NCBI GenBank assembly: GCA_946558465.1
Contig: CAMNTM010000014.1
Span: 1 to 64,000 of the forward strand
Length of the DNA: 64,000 nucleotides
DNA from: an uncultured Lachnospiraceae bacterium
GTDB lineage: Bacteria > Bacillota > Clostridia > Lachnospirales > Lachnospiraceae
Direction of reading: 5' to 3'
Part shown: positions 44,695 to 53,112 of the stretch, piece after piece
Layout of the letters: the number at the start of each line of letters is the position of its first letter
How positions within the stretch are numbered: position 1 is the stretch's first letter
Made by a program: the position numbers and the translations under genes
The notes under the pieces: generated by a model
Seen by the model: the letters and a program-made list of their open reading frames with translations, nothing else
Told to the model about the DNA's origin: nothing
The model's database searches: none

Positions 44695-44711
44695 AGCATA
44701 TGTCTTCTCCG
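44651..44711. repeat. Long inverted repeat closing the 137-bp array
   Basis: The spacer of the third copy (from CGGAGAAGACATATGCTC at 44651) is followed by its own reverse complement ending at 44711. The stem is about 29 bp, broken by one extra T, with almost no loop (GA). Beyond it GGCCGAGC mirrors the GCTCGGCC found at each unit start. Confidence 0.95.
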
Positions 44712-44733
44712 GCCGAGCTGTTATAGTAAATAA

Positions 44734-44767
44734 AAAATCCTTCAAGCAAGCGGTCTTAAAGGATTTT
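44734..44767 (+). terminator. Hairpin after the array, possible terminator
   Basis: AAAATCCTT / AAGGATTTT, a 9-bp stem with a 16-base loop. T residues within the distal stem arm may serve as the tail. It could end transcription from the tetR-type gene or the array. Confidence 0.5.
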
Positions 44768-44907
44768 CATAGAAGGGAATATGGTAGCTGACTACCAAAC
44801 AATAATATCTTGTGATTGTATTATAACGCTATCTTTGCAGGAAATCTAATCATTTATTTTAATATACTTCTTATATTTATAGAAAACTTCTATAACAGGA
44901 GGTGCGT

Positions 44908-45825
44908 ATGTACTTTTTTATTGTTAATCCCAATGCTCGTACCGGGCTGGGACTTAAGGTCTGGCATCAGGTGGAGGCTGTCTTAAAGACTCGGAATATA
45001 TCCTATCGGGCTTATCTTACCCGTTATCCTGAGCATGCATCGGAATTTGCCTGTAAGCTGACAGAAAGTGGAGAGGAACGGACTTTGGTTATTGTCGGCG
45101 GAGATGGAACTATCAATGAGGTCGTCAATGGAATACAGAATATTTCAAAAATCACTCTCGGTTATATTCCGATTGGATCAAGCAATGATTTTGCCAGATC
45201 TATGGGGCTTGTAAAAGATCCTCTTATTATGCTGGAACAGATACTATCTCCTGAGAACTATGCATACATTAATATCGGCAGATGTTCATACGGCAGTACC
45301 GTAAGAAGATTTGCAGTGAGCTCCGGAATCGGCTTTGATGCCGAGGTATGCTTCCACAACACCTCTGCCGGAATCAAACGTTTTCTGAACAAATTAAAGC
45401 TTGGAAAGCTTTCTTATACAGGAGTCGCGCTTTACTTGATTCTGGCATTAAGACCTCGTTCTATGACTCTTATCCTGGATGACAGCAGAAAACTTAAATT
45501 TCAGAAGGTTTTTTTTGCGACGGCTATGAATCAAAGATATGAAGGCGGAGGCTTTCGTTTCTGTCCCGCTGCCGATCCGGGCGATGATCTTCTGGATATT
45601 ATTCTCATATCGGACATGCCGAAGCTTAAAGCACTTCTGCTTCTCCCTACTGCCTTTAAAGGATGGCATACTCGTTTTAAGGGTGTCTATATCTACACCT
45701 GCCGGCGGGCCAAGCTTCACAGTCAGACAAATCTCTGTATCCATACAGACGGAGAACCGATTACCCGCAGTGACTCTGTCTGTTATACCCTGGAGCCTGA
45801 AAAAATACGGTTAATCTGCAGCTGA
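44908..45825 (+). CDS. Diacylglycerol kinase family lipid kinase (DagK/YegS-like)
   Basis: 305 residues from the ATG after AGGAGG (a GTG two codons earlier overlaps the SD). Nucleotide-binding motifs VIVGGDGTINEVVNG and IPIGSSNDFARSMG are diagnostic. The C-terminal substrate domain contains GGGFRFCPAADPGDDLLDI. It phosphorylates diacylglycerol or a related lipid at the membrane. The next genes encode a GDPD and a PAP2 phosphatase, suggesting a lipid turnover group. Confidence 0.9.
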   Translation: MYFFIVNPNARTGLGLKVWHQVEAVLKTRNISYRAYLTRYPEHASEFACKLTESGEERTLVIVGGDGTINEVVNGIQNISKITLGYIPIGSSNDFARSMGLVKDPLIMLEQILSPENYAYINIGRCSYGSTVRRFAVSSGIGFDAEVCFHNTSAGIKRFLNKLKLGKLSYTGVALYLILALRPRSMTLILDDSRKLKFQKVFFATAMNQRYEGGGFRFCPAADPGDDLLDIILISDMPKLKALLLLPTAFKGWHTRFKGVYIYTCRRAKLHSQTNLCIHTDGEPITRSDSVCYTLEPEKIRLICS

Positions 45826-45905
45826 TACCTTAAGTATAAGCTGACAGCCCTCCGCAAAACCCATAAGAGCTCAAAATCTAAACTATTTTATATGAGGTTA
45901 TCATT

Positions 45906-46727
45906 ATGTTAATTGCATGTATTGTTATCTTAGTTCTTATCTTGAGTCTGTACCTGGCCGCTATCGCCCCAGACAGTTCTAGACGTGAAAGAATGGAAGC
46001 ATACCGCGGGACAATGTTCGCTCACCGCGGGTATCACTGTAAAGAAAGAGGGATTCCGGAAAATTCTATGGCCGCTTTCCGTGCCGCTGTAAAAAAGGAT
46101 TATGGCATTGAACTGGATATTCACCTCACTTCAGATAATCAGGTAATCGTCTTTCATGATGATACTTTAAACCGCGTCTGCCGGAAAAAAGGAACCCCGG
46201 AATCTCTTCCTGCTTCCAAGCTCAGACGTCTATCCCTTCTCGGTACGTCAGAACATATGCCTCTTCTGGAAGAGGTCCTTACTCTTGTAGACGGGCGCGT
46301 TCCAATTCTTATCGAATTAAAGATGGCAGACCGTTCTACCCGCTTATGCGAGAGAGCCTATCAGATATTAGAAAAATACCACGGTCCCTATCTTATACAG
46401 TCCTTTAACCCAGAAGGATTGAAATGGTTCCGGGATCATGCCCCTCACGTACTGAGAGGCCAGCTCTCTTCTAACCTGGTGAAAAGCAGTCCGGATAAAC
46501 CCTGGCTGCACTGCTTCCTTGCTAAGCACTTGCTGGTGGACTTTTGGGGCAGACCAGATTTTATCTCTTACAAAATGGCGGATCTCCCTACGCTTTCTAC
46601 TACAATACTTCGAAAATTTTTCGGGACCCCCTTTGCTGTATGGACGCTGAGAAGCCGAAAAGCTCTAAAAGAAGGAATTCAGCATTACGATATGCAGATT
46701 TTTGAAAAATCTCCTGAAATTTATTAA
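45906..46727 (+). CDS. Membrane-anchored glycerophosphodiester phosphodiesterase
   Basis: 273 residues. An N-terminal hydrophobic segment (about 3-20) anchors it. The GDPD catalytic set is visible: H40-R41 in AHRGYH, E52 in PENSMAAF, E69 and D71 in IELDIHLTSD, H84 in FHDDTLNR, and LIELKM. It hydrolyses glycerophosphodiesters to glycerol-3-phosphate and an alcohol, which could link to the glp genes, although these lie 25 kb away. It starts 80 bases after the lipid kinase gene. Confidence 0.9.
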   Translation: MLIACIVILVLILSLYLAAIAPDSSRRERMEAYRGTMFAHRGYHCKERGIPENSMAAFRAAVKKDYGIELDIHLTSDNQVIVFHDDTLNRVCRKKGTPESLPASKLRRLSLLGTSEHMPLLEEVLTLVDGRVPILIELKMADRSTRLCERAYQILEKYHGPYLIQSFNPEGLKWFRDHAPHVLRGQLSSNLVKSSPDKPWLHCFLAKHLLVDFWGRPDFISYKMADLPTLSTTILRKFFGTPFAVWTLRSRKALKEGIQHYDMQIFEKSPEIY

Positions 46728-46743
46728 CAAACCGTGAACTTCC

Positions 46744-46772
46744 TTGTTGATTCTTTTTTTTCATGTTATAAT
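46744..46772 (+). promoter_or_regulatory. Promoter of the PAP2 gene
   Basis: TTGTTG (46744-46749), 17 bases, TATAAT (46767-46772), about 80 bases before the ATG, just after the GDPD stop. Confidence 0.7.
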
Positions 46773-46859
46773 GCAGATTAAGTCCAGAATATATCTTAGT
46801 AAGCCGCAAAATATACTGCAGGATATATAATTGATGTGTTTTTCTTTAAGAGGGATTTT

Positions 46860-47528
46860 ATGAAAGTTATAACAAGATTAAAAAATTTACTCCACAGATA
46901 CCGTCACGCGTGGGTGCTTTTATACGGGTTAATCTATATGCCGTGGTTTTTGTACCTGGAAAAGCGGGAGAGTATTCACTACTTTATTATTCATTCTCCG
47001 CTGGATGATTATATTCCGTTTATAGAGTACTTTATTGTGCCGTATCTGCTGTGGTTTGTGTACATTACAGTTACGGCCGGATATTTCTTTTTTACCGACA
47101 GAAAAGGCTTTTACCAGCTGGCTGCCTTTTTGTGTACCGGGATGACAATTTTCCTGATTATCTGCACGGTATTTCCGAACGGACTTCATCTTCGTCCGAT
47201 TGTCTTTATAAGGGACAATATATTTGTTGATCTGGTCCGCTTCCTATACCGCACAGATACTCCGACAAATGTACTGCCGAGTATTCATGTATTTAATTCT
47301 ATCGGCGCCGCAATTGCGGTTGCGCGCAGCAGCGCCCTGAAGAGACACAAAGCGGTCCAGTATATTTCATATATATTAACAGGCTTGATTATACTATCGA
47401 CAATGTTCTTAAAACAGCACTCCGTAACAGATGTAATCGCTGCTGTTGCGATGGCATGTATAATATATCCATTCGTATATGCGGCTGAAGGACGAAAAGC
47501 TGCTAAGCTTTCCCACCAGCCAATATAA
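46860..47528 (+). CDS. PAP2-superfamily membrane phosphatase
   Basis: 222 residues from the ATG after GAGGGA; the frame is open eight codons upstream. It has six or so membrane segments. PAP2 motif 2 is PSIHVFNS and motif 3 is KQHSVTDVIA; the first motif is poorly defined, as in the inositolphosphotransferase-type branch. It may dephosphorylate lipid phosphates or move phosphobase groups at the outer membrane face. A hemerythrin gene follows by 37 bases. Confidence 0.82.
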   Translation: MKVITRLKNLLHRYRHAWVLLYGLIYMPWFLYLEKRESIHYFIIHSPLDDYIPFIEYFIVPYLLWFVYITVTAGYFFFTDRKGFYQLAAFLCTGMTIFLIICTVFPNGLHLRPIVFIRDNIFVDLVRFLYRTDTPTNVLPSIHVFNSIGAAIAVARSSALKRHKAVQYISYILTGLIILSTMFLKQHSVTDVIAAVAMACIIYPFVYAAEGRKAAKLSHQPI

Positions 47529-47565
47529 ATATTAATCATACAAATTAAGAGGAGGACTATGGATT

Positions 47566-47988
47566 ATGAGAGCAGAATTCAGTGAAAATCTGATTACAGG
47601 CAATGAGCTGATTGATTCCCAGCACAAAGAATTAATCGACAGAATCAACAAACTTTTAGACAGCTGTGAACAGGAAAACGGAAAGGTAACTGCCGTCAAT
47701 ACTTTGGATTATCTGGCAGACTACACAGATTTCCATTTCAGCGCTGAGGAAAAGCTTCAGCGGGAAATCGGGTATCCGAATTATGAAGAGCATAAAGCAA
47801 TACACGAAGGATTCAAGCAGACAATCAAGGAATTAGACGAGATGCTTCAGGAGGAAGAAGGACCTACCGATGCTTTTGTAAGCAAAGTAGAGGAAAATGT
47901 AATCAAATGGTTCTATACTCATATCGAGGGCTTTGACCGCTCCGTCGCAGAATACAAAACCATGAGAGACAACAACGACCGGCTTTAA
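47566..47988 (+). CDS. Bacteriohemerythrin
   Basis: 140 residues. All seven di-iron ligands are present in the expected spacing: H20, H57, E61, H76, H80, H119 and D124. Hemerythrins bind oxygen or act as oxygen or NO scavengers in anaerobes. There is no attached signalling domain. The ATG has GGAGG ten bases upstream, and a GC-rich hairpin overlaps the stop. Confidence 0.93.
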   Translation: MRAEFSENLITGNELIDSQHKELIDRINKLLDSCEQENGKVTAVNTLDYLADYTDFHFSAEEKLQREIGYPNYEEHKAIHEGFKQTIKELDEMLQEEEGPTDAFVSKVEENVIKWFYTHIEGFDRSVAEYKTMRDNNDRL

Positions 47989-47998
47989 TGCCGGTCGT
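47975..47998. terminator. Hairpin between hemerythrin and sfsA-mutY
   Basis: Perfect 9-bp stem ACGACCGGC / GCCGGTCGT with loop TTTAAT, containing the hemerythrin stop codon. The convergent genes end on either side. The T tail is poor in both directions. Confidence 0.65.
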
Positions 47999-48005
47999 CT
48001 TGATA

Positions 48006-49727
48006 TCAGGTCTTTGGCATATACATCTCAAATGCCGAAGGAATCGGATACAGCTTCTGAATCTCTTCCGGATGTATGAACAGATACCCCTTCTGATTCG
48101 TCTTTTCCAGCTCATCCACCTGCACCTCATATCCTGTCATATGCCATTCAACATGACTGAATATATGCTTTGCGGAAGAAAGCTTCTTTATGCGCACCGG
48201 CATAAGCCCTATTTCTCTGCAGTAAACCGTTACCTCCTGGAGCTTTAAATGCCCTGGAATATTCGGCAGCTCATAAAGTCCTGCAAGAAGCCCCTTTGAC
48301 GGACGCTTACAAACAGCAATCTGATTTTCATCACGAAAAACCAGAATTGTTTTCTTTTCTATTTTTCGCTTTTTCGCCTTAGAACGAACCGGAAGCTCCT
48401 CTATCCGCCCCTGTTTCCTGGCCTCACAGTATGCATGCACCGGACATTCTTCACACCTCGGCGCTCCATTCGGTACACATACCAATGCTCCCAGCTCTAT
48501 TAATGCCTGATTAAAATCTCCTGCCCTGTCTGCAGGAATTATAGCACGAAGCTTTTCCTCCATACGTTTTCTGACAGCCTGCTTCATAATGTCACCGTCA
48601 TCTGCTGTGATTCTTGCTGCTGCACGAAGTACATTCCCATCCACCGCGGGCTCTGGAAGCCCATATGCAAAGGAACTGATCGCCCCCGCCGTATAGCTCC
48701 CGATACCAGGCAGCTTTTGTATCTCTTCACACGTACAAGGAAACTCTCCATGATAATCTATCATAATCTTCCGAGCTGCCTTCTGCATATTGCGCACTCT
48801 GTTATAATAACCAAGTCCTTCCCATAGCTTTAAGAGTTTGTCCTCCTCTGCTTCCGCCAAATCCTTTACCTGCGGAAGCTCTTTTAAAAATCTCTTGTAA
48901 TATGGTATTACTGCAGATGCTCTTGTCTGCTGGAGCATGATCTCGGATACCCAGATATGATATGCTTCCTTCGTATTTCTCCAGGGAAGCTCGCGTCGGT
49001 TCTCATCATACCATTTCAGCAATTTGTCTACATCTAATATCGGATTTTCAAGAGACACCAAAACTCTGTCCGCAATCTGGATACTGTCCTTTGTCACATC
49101 ACAGTCATAGGCAAGAATATGGACGCCCTCCTCTGCCGCCCGCTCAAGTGCTTCTGCAAACATTGGATGCGTCCTTCTGTTCGGAATAAAGCAACGCACT
49201 TCCCTCATCTGAATCACAAAAAAAATATATGCCTCATACCCTTCCTTTACTGCTCTTCGAAGCTCTTCTACATGCTTTACGGCACGCTCGCTCGGTGCGT
49301 CCGGAAACATTGCCGTTCCGTCTTCTTCCAGTGTCACACCCTTTATTTCAATCAGAATCCTTTGAGCCCCTGATTCTGCATACAAATCAATCCTGGAATT
49401 TCCATAGGTATACTCTGCCTGCACACAGTCAATATCAGAAAACAATCCCCCTGACTCAAGCCACTCCCGCACTGCCTGATTCGGGGCCTGGGAATCCATA
49501 TTAATAATACGTTTCCCTTTCATAACCGCAATCAAATCCCAGCGTGTCTTTCTCGCCGGATTCCGGCAGTCCTGTATATAAACGCAGGCTCCCGGCACCA
49601 GCAGCTCTGTACATCTTCCGGTATTTTTCACATGAACCGTCTCACGCTTCCCGCCCACCTCCACATAGGCAATAAAACGATTCGGACGTTCTAAAAATAT
49701 GCCTTTCCGTATATTGTGATATCTCAT
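48006..49727 (-). CDS. SfsA nuclease-like domain fused to A/G-specific adenine glycosylase (MutY)
   Basis: 573 residues in one open frame. Residues 1-228 are an SfsA protein, a DNA-binding nuclease-like family with a PD-(D/E)xK-like site (D114, E127, K129 in IEIKG). Residues 232-573 are a complete MutY: LPWR, catalytic E262 in SEIMLQQTR, helix-hairpin-helix LPGIGSYTAGA, D363 in VDGNV, iron-sulfur cysteines C417, C425, C428 and C434 (spacing 7-2-5), and the 8-oxoguanine recognition loop with FSH near 523. MutY removes adenine opposite 8-oxoguanine. No start or ribosome site separates the parts. It follows the alarmone synthetase gene by 43 bases. Confidence 0.93.
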   Translation of the reverse strand: MRYHNIRKGIFLERPNRFIAYVEVGGKRETVHVKNTGRCTELLVPGACVYIQDCRNPARKTRWDLIAVMKGKRIINMDSQAPNQAVREWLESGGLFSDIDCVQAEYTYGNSRIDLYAESGAQRILIEIKGVTLEEDGTAMFPDAPSERAVKHVEELRRAVKEGYEAYIFFVIQMREVRCFIPNRRTHPMFAEALERAAEEGVHILAYDCDVTKDSIQIADRVLVSLENPILDVDKLLKWYDENRRELPWRNTKEAYHIWVSEIMLQQTRASAVIPYYKRFLKELPQVKDLAEAEEDKLLKLWEGLGYYNRVRNMQKAARKIMIDYHGEFPCTCEEIQKLPGIGSYTAGAISSFAYGLPEPAVDGNVLRAAARITADDGDIMKQAVRKRMEEKLRAIIPADRAGDFNQALIELGALVCVPNGAPRCEECPVHAYCEARKQGRIEELPVRSKAKKRKIEKKTILVFRDENQIAVCKRPSKGLLAGLYELPNIPGHLKLQEVTVYCREIGLMPVRIKKLSSAKHIFSHVEWHMTGYEVQVDELEKTNQKGYLFIHPEEIQKLYPIPSAFEMYMPKT

Positions 49728-49770
49728 AAATCTCCTTCTAAATTTTTACATGTCCATTAAAAGAAAACAT

Positions 49771-50409
49771 TCATGCTTCGGCCAGGCACTTCTGAATTGC
49801 TTCATTAAGCATCAACATTCTGTCATCCAGACTGGATACCATCTCCGCACATTCCCTCAAATCCCGGCTGATATACTCTGGCGCATTTCCTTCGAATTTA
49901 TAATATATCTTGTGTTCGAGACTTGCCCAGAAGTCCATTGCAATCGTCCGAATCTGTATCTCTACTTTTGTGTCTACCACACTGTCTGACAAAAAAATCG
50001 GTACGGATACCAGCATATGATAGCTTTTATAGCCGCTTTCCTTCGGGTTCTTTATGTAATCTTTGATTGACAGCACCTTTAAATCACTCTGATTGCCAAT
50101 CATTTCTGCCAGACGGTAAATATCAGAAGTAAAAGAACATATAAGGCGTACACCTGCAATGTCATTTACATATTTTACCATATTTTCAATGGAGGTTTCC
50201 TGTCCATGCTTTTTTAGTTTTTTTACAATACTCTCTGCCGATTTTACTCTTGTCTTGATATGCTCTATAGGATTGTATTGATGAACATGCTGAAATTCAT
50301 CATTTAATATCTCAAGCTTTGTCCCTACTTCCTTCAGTGCCGAATTATACAAGAACATCACGGTCTTCCAGCTGTCTACATCTTCATAACTTTTAATTGC
50401 ATTCTGCAT
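49771..50409 (-). CDS. Small alarmone synthetase (GTP pyrophosphokinase, YjbM/RelQ-like)
   Basis: 212 residues, synthetase domain only. Motifs: RVKSAESIVKKLKK, DIAGVRLIC, NPKESGYKSYHM and VEIQIRTIAMDFWASLEHKIYYK. It makes (p)ppGpp or pGpp from ATP and GTP/GDP/GMP without a hydrolase domain or ACT regulatory region. It is followed by sfsA-mutY in the same direction, linking stress signalling with DNA repair by position only. Confidence 0.93.
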   Translation of the reverse strand: MQNAIKSYEDVDSWKTVMFLYNSALKEVGTKLEILNDEFQHVHQYNPIEHIKTRVKSAESIVKKLKKHGQETSIENMVKYVNDIAGVRLICSFTSDIYRLAEMIGNQSDLKVLSIKDYIKNPKESGYKSYHMLVSVPIFLSDSVVDTKVEIQIRTIAMDFWASLEHKIYYKFEGNAPEYISRDLRECAEMVSSLDDRMLMLNEAIQKCLAEA

Positions 50410-50547
50410 CTACTTTCCTCTCCTCTCTTACCCGAAGAGTGAATTCCGTACAGTTTTTAGTATAACATATTTTAACGGCTTTGTATCAAACTTCACAATT
50501 ATTTAATATTCTGGAGGCGCCATTTGTTACTTTTTTACAGTCTCGGA

Positions 50548-51072
50548 TTAATACTCAATTCCTCTGCGGGCTGTAATACCCTTATCATATGGATGCTTTA
50601 TCTTTCTCATCTCTGTAACATAATCCGCCATATCAAAAATTTCCTGAGACACCTCATGACCGGTAAGAATAACCTCCAGTCCCTTCGGTTTTCTTTTAAG
50701 CAATTCTAACAAACGCCCTTCACTTAACAAACCAAGTTTTACCGCACACAAAACCTCATCAAGAAAAAGTACATCGAAAGAAGCACAGGACTTTTCAATC
50801 TCATCAAGAATCTTCTCATTATAACATGTAAGCTCCATTTTTTCTGTTATACTCATCTGGCTTGAAAATTTCATATGATTCCACCCGGAAACACAGGTTA
50901 TATTAGATATACTTTCCAATATTTTACGTTCACTCGATGTATTATCCTTCAAAAACTGAAAGATGAGTACCCGAAGACCGCTTCCTGCTGCCCGGACAGA
51001 CAGACCTGCTGCTGCTGTCGTCTTTCCCTTTCCGCAGCCATAATAAATATGTATTTTTCCCGTCTCTGCCAT
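50548..51072 (-). CDS. cobO: Corrinoid adenosyltransferase (CobA/BtuR type)
   Basis: 174 residues. P-loop GCGKGKTT at residues 12-19, then VLFLDEVLCAVKLGLL and LEVILTGHEV, all typical. It transfers the adenosyl group of ATP to cob(I)alamin or cobyrinate diamide. No other cobalamin gene is near; the ATG follows AGGAGG. It could serve corrinoid salvage, including cofactor for other enzymes outside the window. Confidence 0.92.
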   Translation of the reverse strand: MAETGKIHIYYGCGKGKTTAAAGLSVRAAGSGLRVLIFQFLKDNTSSERKILESISNITCVSGWNHMKFSSQMSITEKMELTCYNEKILDEIEKSCASFDVLFLDEVLCAVKLGLLSEGRLLELLKRKPKGLEVILTGHEVSQEIFDMADYVTEMRKIKHPYDKGITARRGIEY

Positions 51073-51153
51073 GCTATCCTCCTGAGCGCTCCTGTTATTT
51101 CTCTCCGCACTTAATTTTCCCCTCCAGCCTTTTCTCTCCGCATCGGATTCTTT

Positions 51154-52218
51154 TTATAATTCAAGCTTCATATCTCCAAATTTTATCCAGCCCCTTTTCC
51201 GCATAAATTCAGATATCGCCAATGTCACTACTGCCGGAAGAAGTATCTGGATTACCAATATCTTAGCCAAAACAGCTGCTGCCGGCTCTGTCTGTATCAT
51301 AGTCTGCCATGTCATAATCTGGCCGACCAGTCCTGCCGTCCCCATTCCTGAGCCTGTGGCGTTACTCGTCATATGAAGCAGCATCGTTCCGACCGGACCA
51401 AGCACTGCACTTGAAAGAATTGCCGGAAGCCAGATTACCGGCTTTCTTACAATATTGGGCACCTGAAGCATGGAGGTACCGATTCCCTGTGCCAGAACCC
51501 CTCCAATCTTATTTTCCCGATAGCTTGCCGCTGCAAAACCTACCATATTACAGCAGCAGCCTATCGTCGCAGCCCCCGCTGCAATTCCAGACAGATTCAA
51601 AATAATCCCAAGTGCCGCAGAACTGATGGGAAGCGTCAATATCATTCCCATAAGAACCGATACGATGATTCCCATTAAAAACGGCTGCTGCTCCGTCCCC
51701 CAGTTGATAATAGAACCAAGCCACGTCATAAACCCTGAAATCGGCGGTCCGAGAATCAGACCCACCGCCGAACCAGTCCCGATTGACACAATAGGCGTAA
51801 CTAAAATATCCACCTTCGTCCGGCCGGACACCAGATGCCCAAATACAACCGCCACATATGCTGCAATAAAAGCTCCCAGCGGCTCCCCCGGTCCGGCATA
51901 CACTACCGCACCATCCATAAGGACCTCTCCGGCCAAAAGCTTTCCCGCAAAACCGCCTGCCATGCCTGCCGCTGCCGCCGACACAACTACAAGCGCTCCT
52001 TCCTTAAACCGGTAAGCTAACGCCACAGCAATTCCGGCTCCGGTAAGTGAAGCTGCCACCTTGCCGAGCACATATATCATATCTCCTGCTTCTCCTCCGA
52101 TTAACAGCCCGATCTGCTGAACAATAGTTCCTATAATCAGTGTCGCAAACAACCCCTGTGCCATCGCGCTTAACCCGTCTATAAAAATATGTTCCAAAAT
52201 CTTCTTAAGCTTTTCCAT
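51154..52218 (-). CDS. PTS IIC-like membrane permease (PTS_EIIC_2 family)
   Basis: 354 residues from the ATG after AAAGGAG; the frame is open 19 codons upstream across the promoter. It is a glycine- and alanine-rich multi-spanning protein with LGPPISGFMTWLGS and IGCCCNMVGFAAASYRENK. The family is named for similarity to phosphotransferase IIC subunits, yet no IIA or IIB gene is nearby and the substrate is unknown. It has its own promoter. Confidence 0.8.
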   Translation of the reverse strand: MEKLKKILEHIFIDGLSAMAQGLFATLIIGTIVQQIGLLIGGEAGDMIYVLGKVAASLTGAGIAVALAYRFKEGALVVVSAAAAGMAGGFAGKLLAGEVLMDGAVVYAGPGEPLGAFIAAYVAVVFGHLVSGRTKVDILVTPIVSIGTGSAVGLILGPPISGFMTWLGSIINWGTEQQPFLMGIIVSVLMGMILTLPISSAALGIILNLSGIAAGAATIGCCCNMVGFAAASYRENKIGGVLAQGIGTSMLQVPNIVRKPVIWLPAILSSAVLGPVGTMLLHMTSNATGSGMGTAGLVGQIMTWQTMIQTEPAAAVLAKILVIQILLPAVVTLAISEFMRKRGWIKFGDMKLEL

Positions 52219-52246
52219 CTGTTTTTCTCCTTTGTATTTGTCTGTT

Positions 52247-52275
52247 ATATTAACAAATCCATTACATCTTGTCAA
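52247..52275 (-). promoter_or_regulatory. Promoter of the PTS IIC-like gene
   Basis: Minus strand: TTGACA (52270-52275), 17 bases, TAATAT (52247-52252), with the start about 25 bases before the ATG. Its -35 box overlaps that of the divergent promoter. Confidence 0.8.
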
Positions 52276-52297
52276 AGCACAATAAGTTCCGTATACT
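52269..52297 (+). promoter_or_regulatory. Divergent promoter sharing its -35 region
   Basis: TTGTCA (52269-52274), 17 bases, TATACT (52292-52297). It would transcribe the small gene at 52400 after a leader of about 95 bases. Confidence 0.7.
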
Positions 52298-52399
52298 ATA
52301 TATGAAAAGAGAATACGCAGGACAGCCTGCCAAAACTGTTATAATGAAATAAAAATACCAGTTCACTGCCTGCTGAATAAAAACAGGAGAAATAAAACC

Positions 52400-52645
52400 A
52401 TGAACATGAATTTTAACCAGATAGCTATGATACAAAAGTTAAAGGAGGAGATGTCTCATTTCCAGAAACGTCATCCGAAATTCCCGGCATTTTTAAATGC
52501 CATATCAAAAGAAGCCCTTCAGGAGGGAACAATTATTGAAATCACGGTTACAACTTTAGAAGGAAAAAATTACTGTTCAAACCTAAAGCTTTCATCAGAT
52601 GACCTTGAGCTGATTGAGGTATTGAAAAATATGCGCGGGAAATAA
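52400..52645 (+). CDS. Small conserved-looking protein, unknown function
   Basis: 81 residues, ATG after CAGGAGAA. An amphipathic N-terminal helix (IQKLKEEMSHFQKRHPKF) is followed by a strand-rich segment (GTIIEITVTTLEGKNYCSN) and a helix. There is no signal peptide or metal motif. The good promoter, SD and following hairpin support it as a gene. Confidence 0.7.
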   Translation: MNMNFNQIAMIQKLKEEMSHFQKRHPKFPAFLNAISKEALQEGTIIEITVTTLEGKNYCSNLKLSSDDLELIEVLKNMRGK

Positions 52646-52699
52646 ACCTGCCGCCTAAAGTTTTGGTTTACGGGATATGAAAACATTTACTTTACAACA

Positions 52700-52758
52700 A
52701 AAAAAGGACAGCCCTCTGTATACAACACATATAATATATACAGTGGTACTGTCCTTTA
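52700..52758. terminator. Bidirectional terminator between convergent small genes
   Basis: AAAGGACAG (52704-52712) pairs with CTGTCCTTT (52750-52758); inner GTATA/TATAC can extend the structure. Runs of A on one side and T on the other fit both strands. Confidence 0.65.
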
Positions 52759-52785
52759 TATATTCTTTATCTTTTTATGACTAGC

Positions 52786-53085
52786 TTAAACCGGCAAAGC
52801 TGAAAAAAGTTTTCCATAATCATACATCTTTAATGCTAAATATTCTCCGATATCCATCAGATTAGATATAATACTTTCTATATCACCATCCTCTTCTACG
52901 CCCAGCCGTTCACACAAACGACGATTTGCATTATAAACTTTTCCATACATCTCTTCACAAAATGCGCCTACAGAAAATTCATTTTTCACATATTGACTTT
53001 CTTCTACAGGGTAACGTTCCAAATCCAGTAAACCATTCATTAACTCAAAAACCAATCTTTTCAATTCTTCGTCGTTTTTCCGCAT
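52786..53085 (-). CDS. Hypothetical protein of 99 residues
   Basis: An acidic, helical protein: RKNDEELKRLVFELMNGLLD at the N-terminus and ERLGVEEDGDIESIISNLM followed by GEYLALKMYDYGKLF near the C-terminus. The second segment resembles small uncharacterised proteins common in Lachnospiraceae, but no function is known to me. The ATG follows GGAAGAT; the gene is monocistronic. Confidence 0.65.
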   Translation of the reverse strand: MRKNDEELKRLVFELMNGLLDLERYPVEESQYVKNEFSVGAFCEEMYGKVYNANRRLCERLGVEEDGDIESIISNLMDIGEYLALKMYDYGKLFSALPV

Positions 53086-53112
53086 AATATCTTCCTTTCT
53101 TTTGTTTATTTT

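Noticed and set aside
44323..44791. Overlapping ORFs of 63-92 codons on both strands in the repeat array
   Set aside because: They are periodic copies of the 137-bp unit, lack ribosome sites of their own and repeat the same peptide. Such ORFs arise from the repeat sequence.
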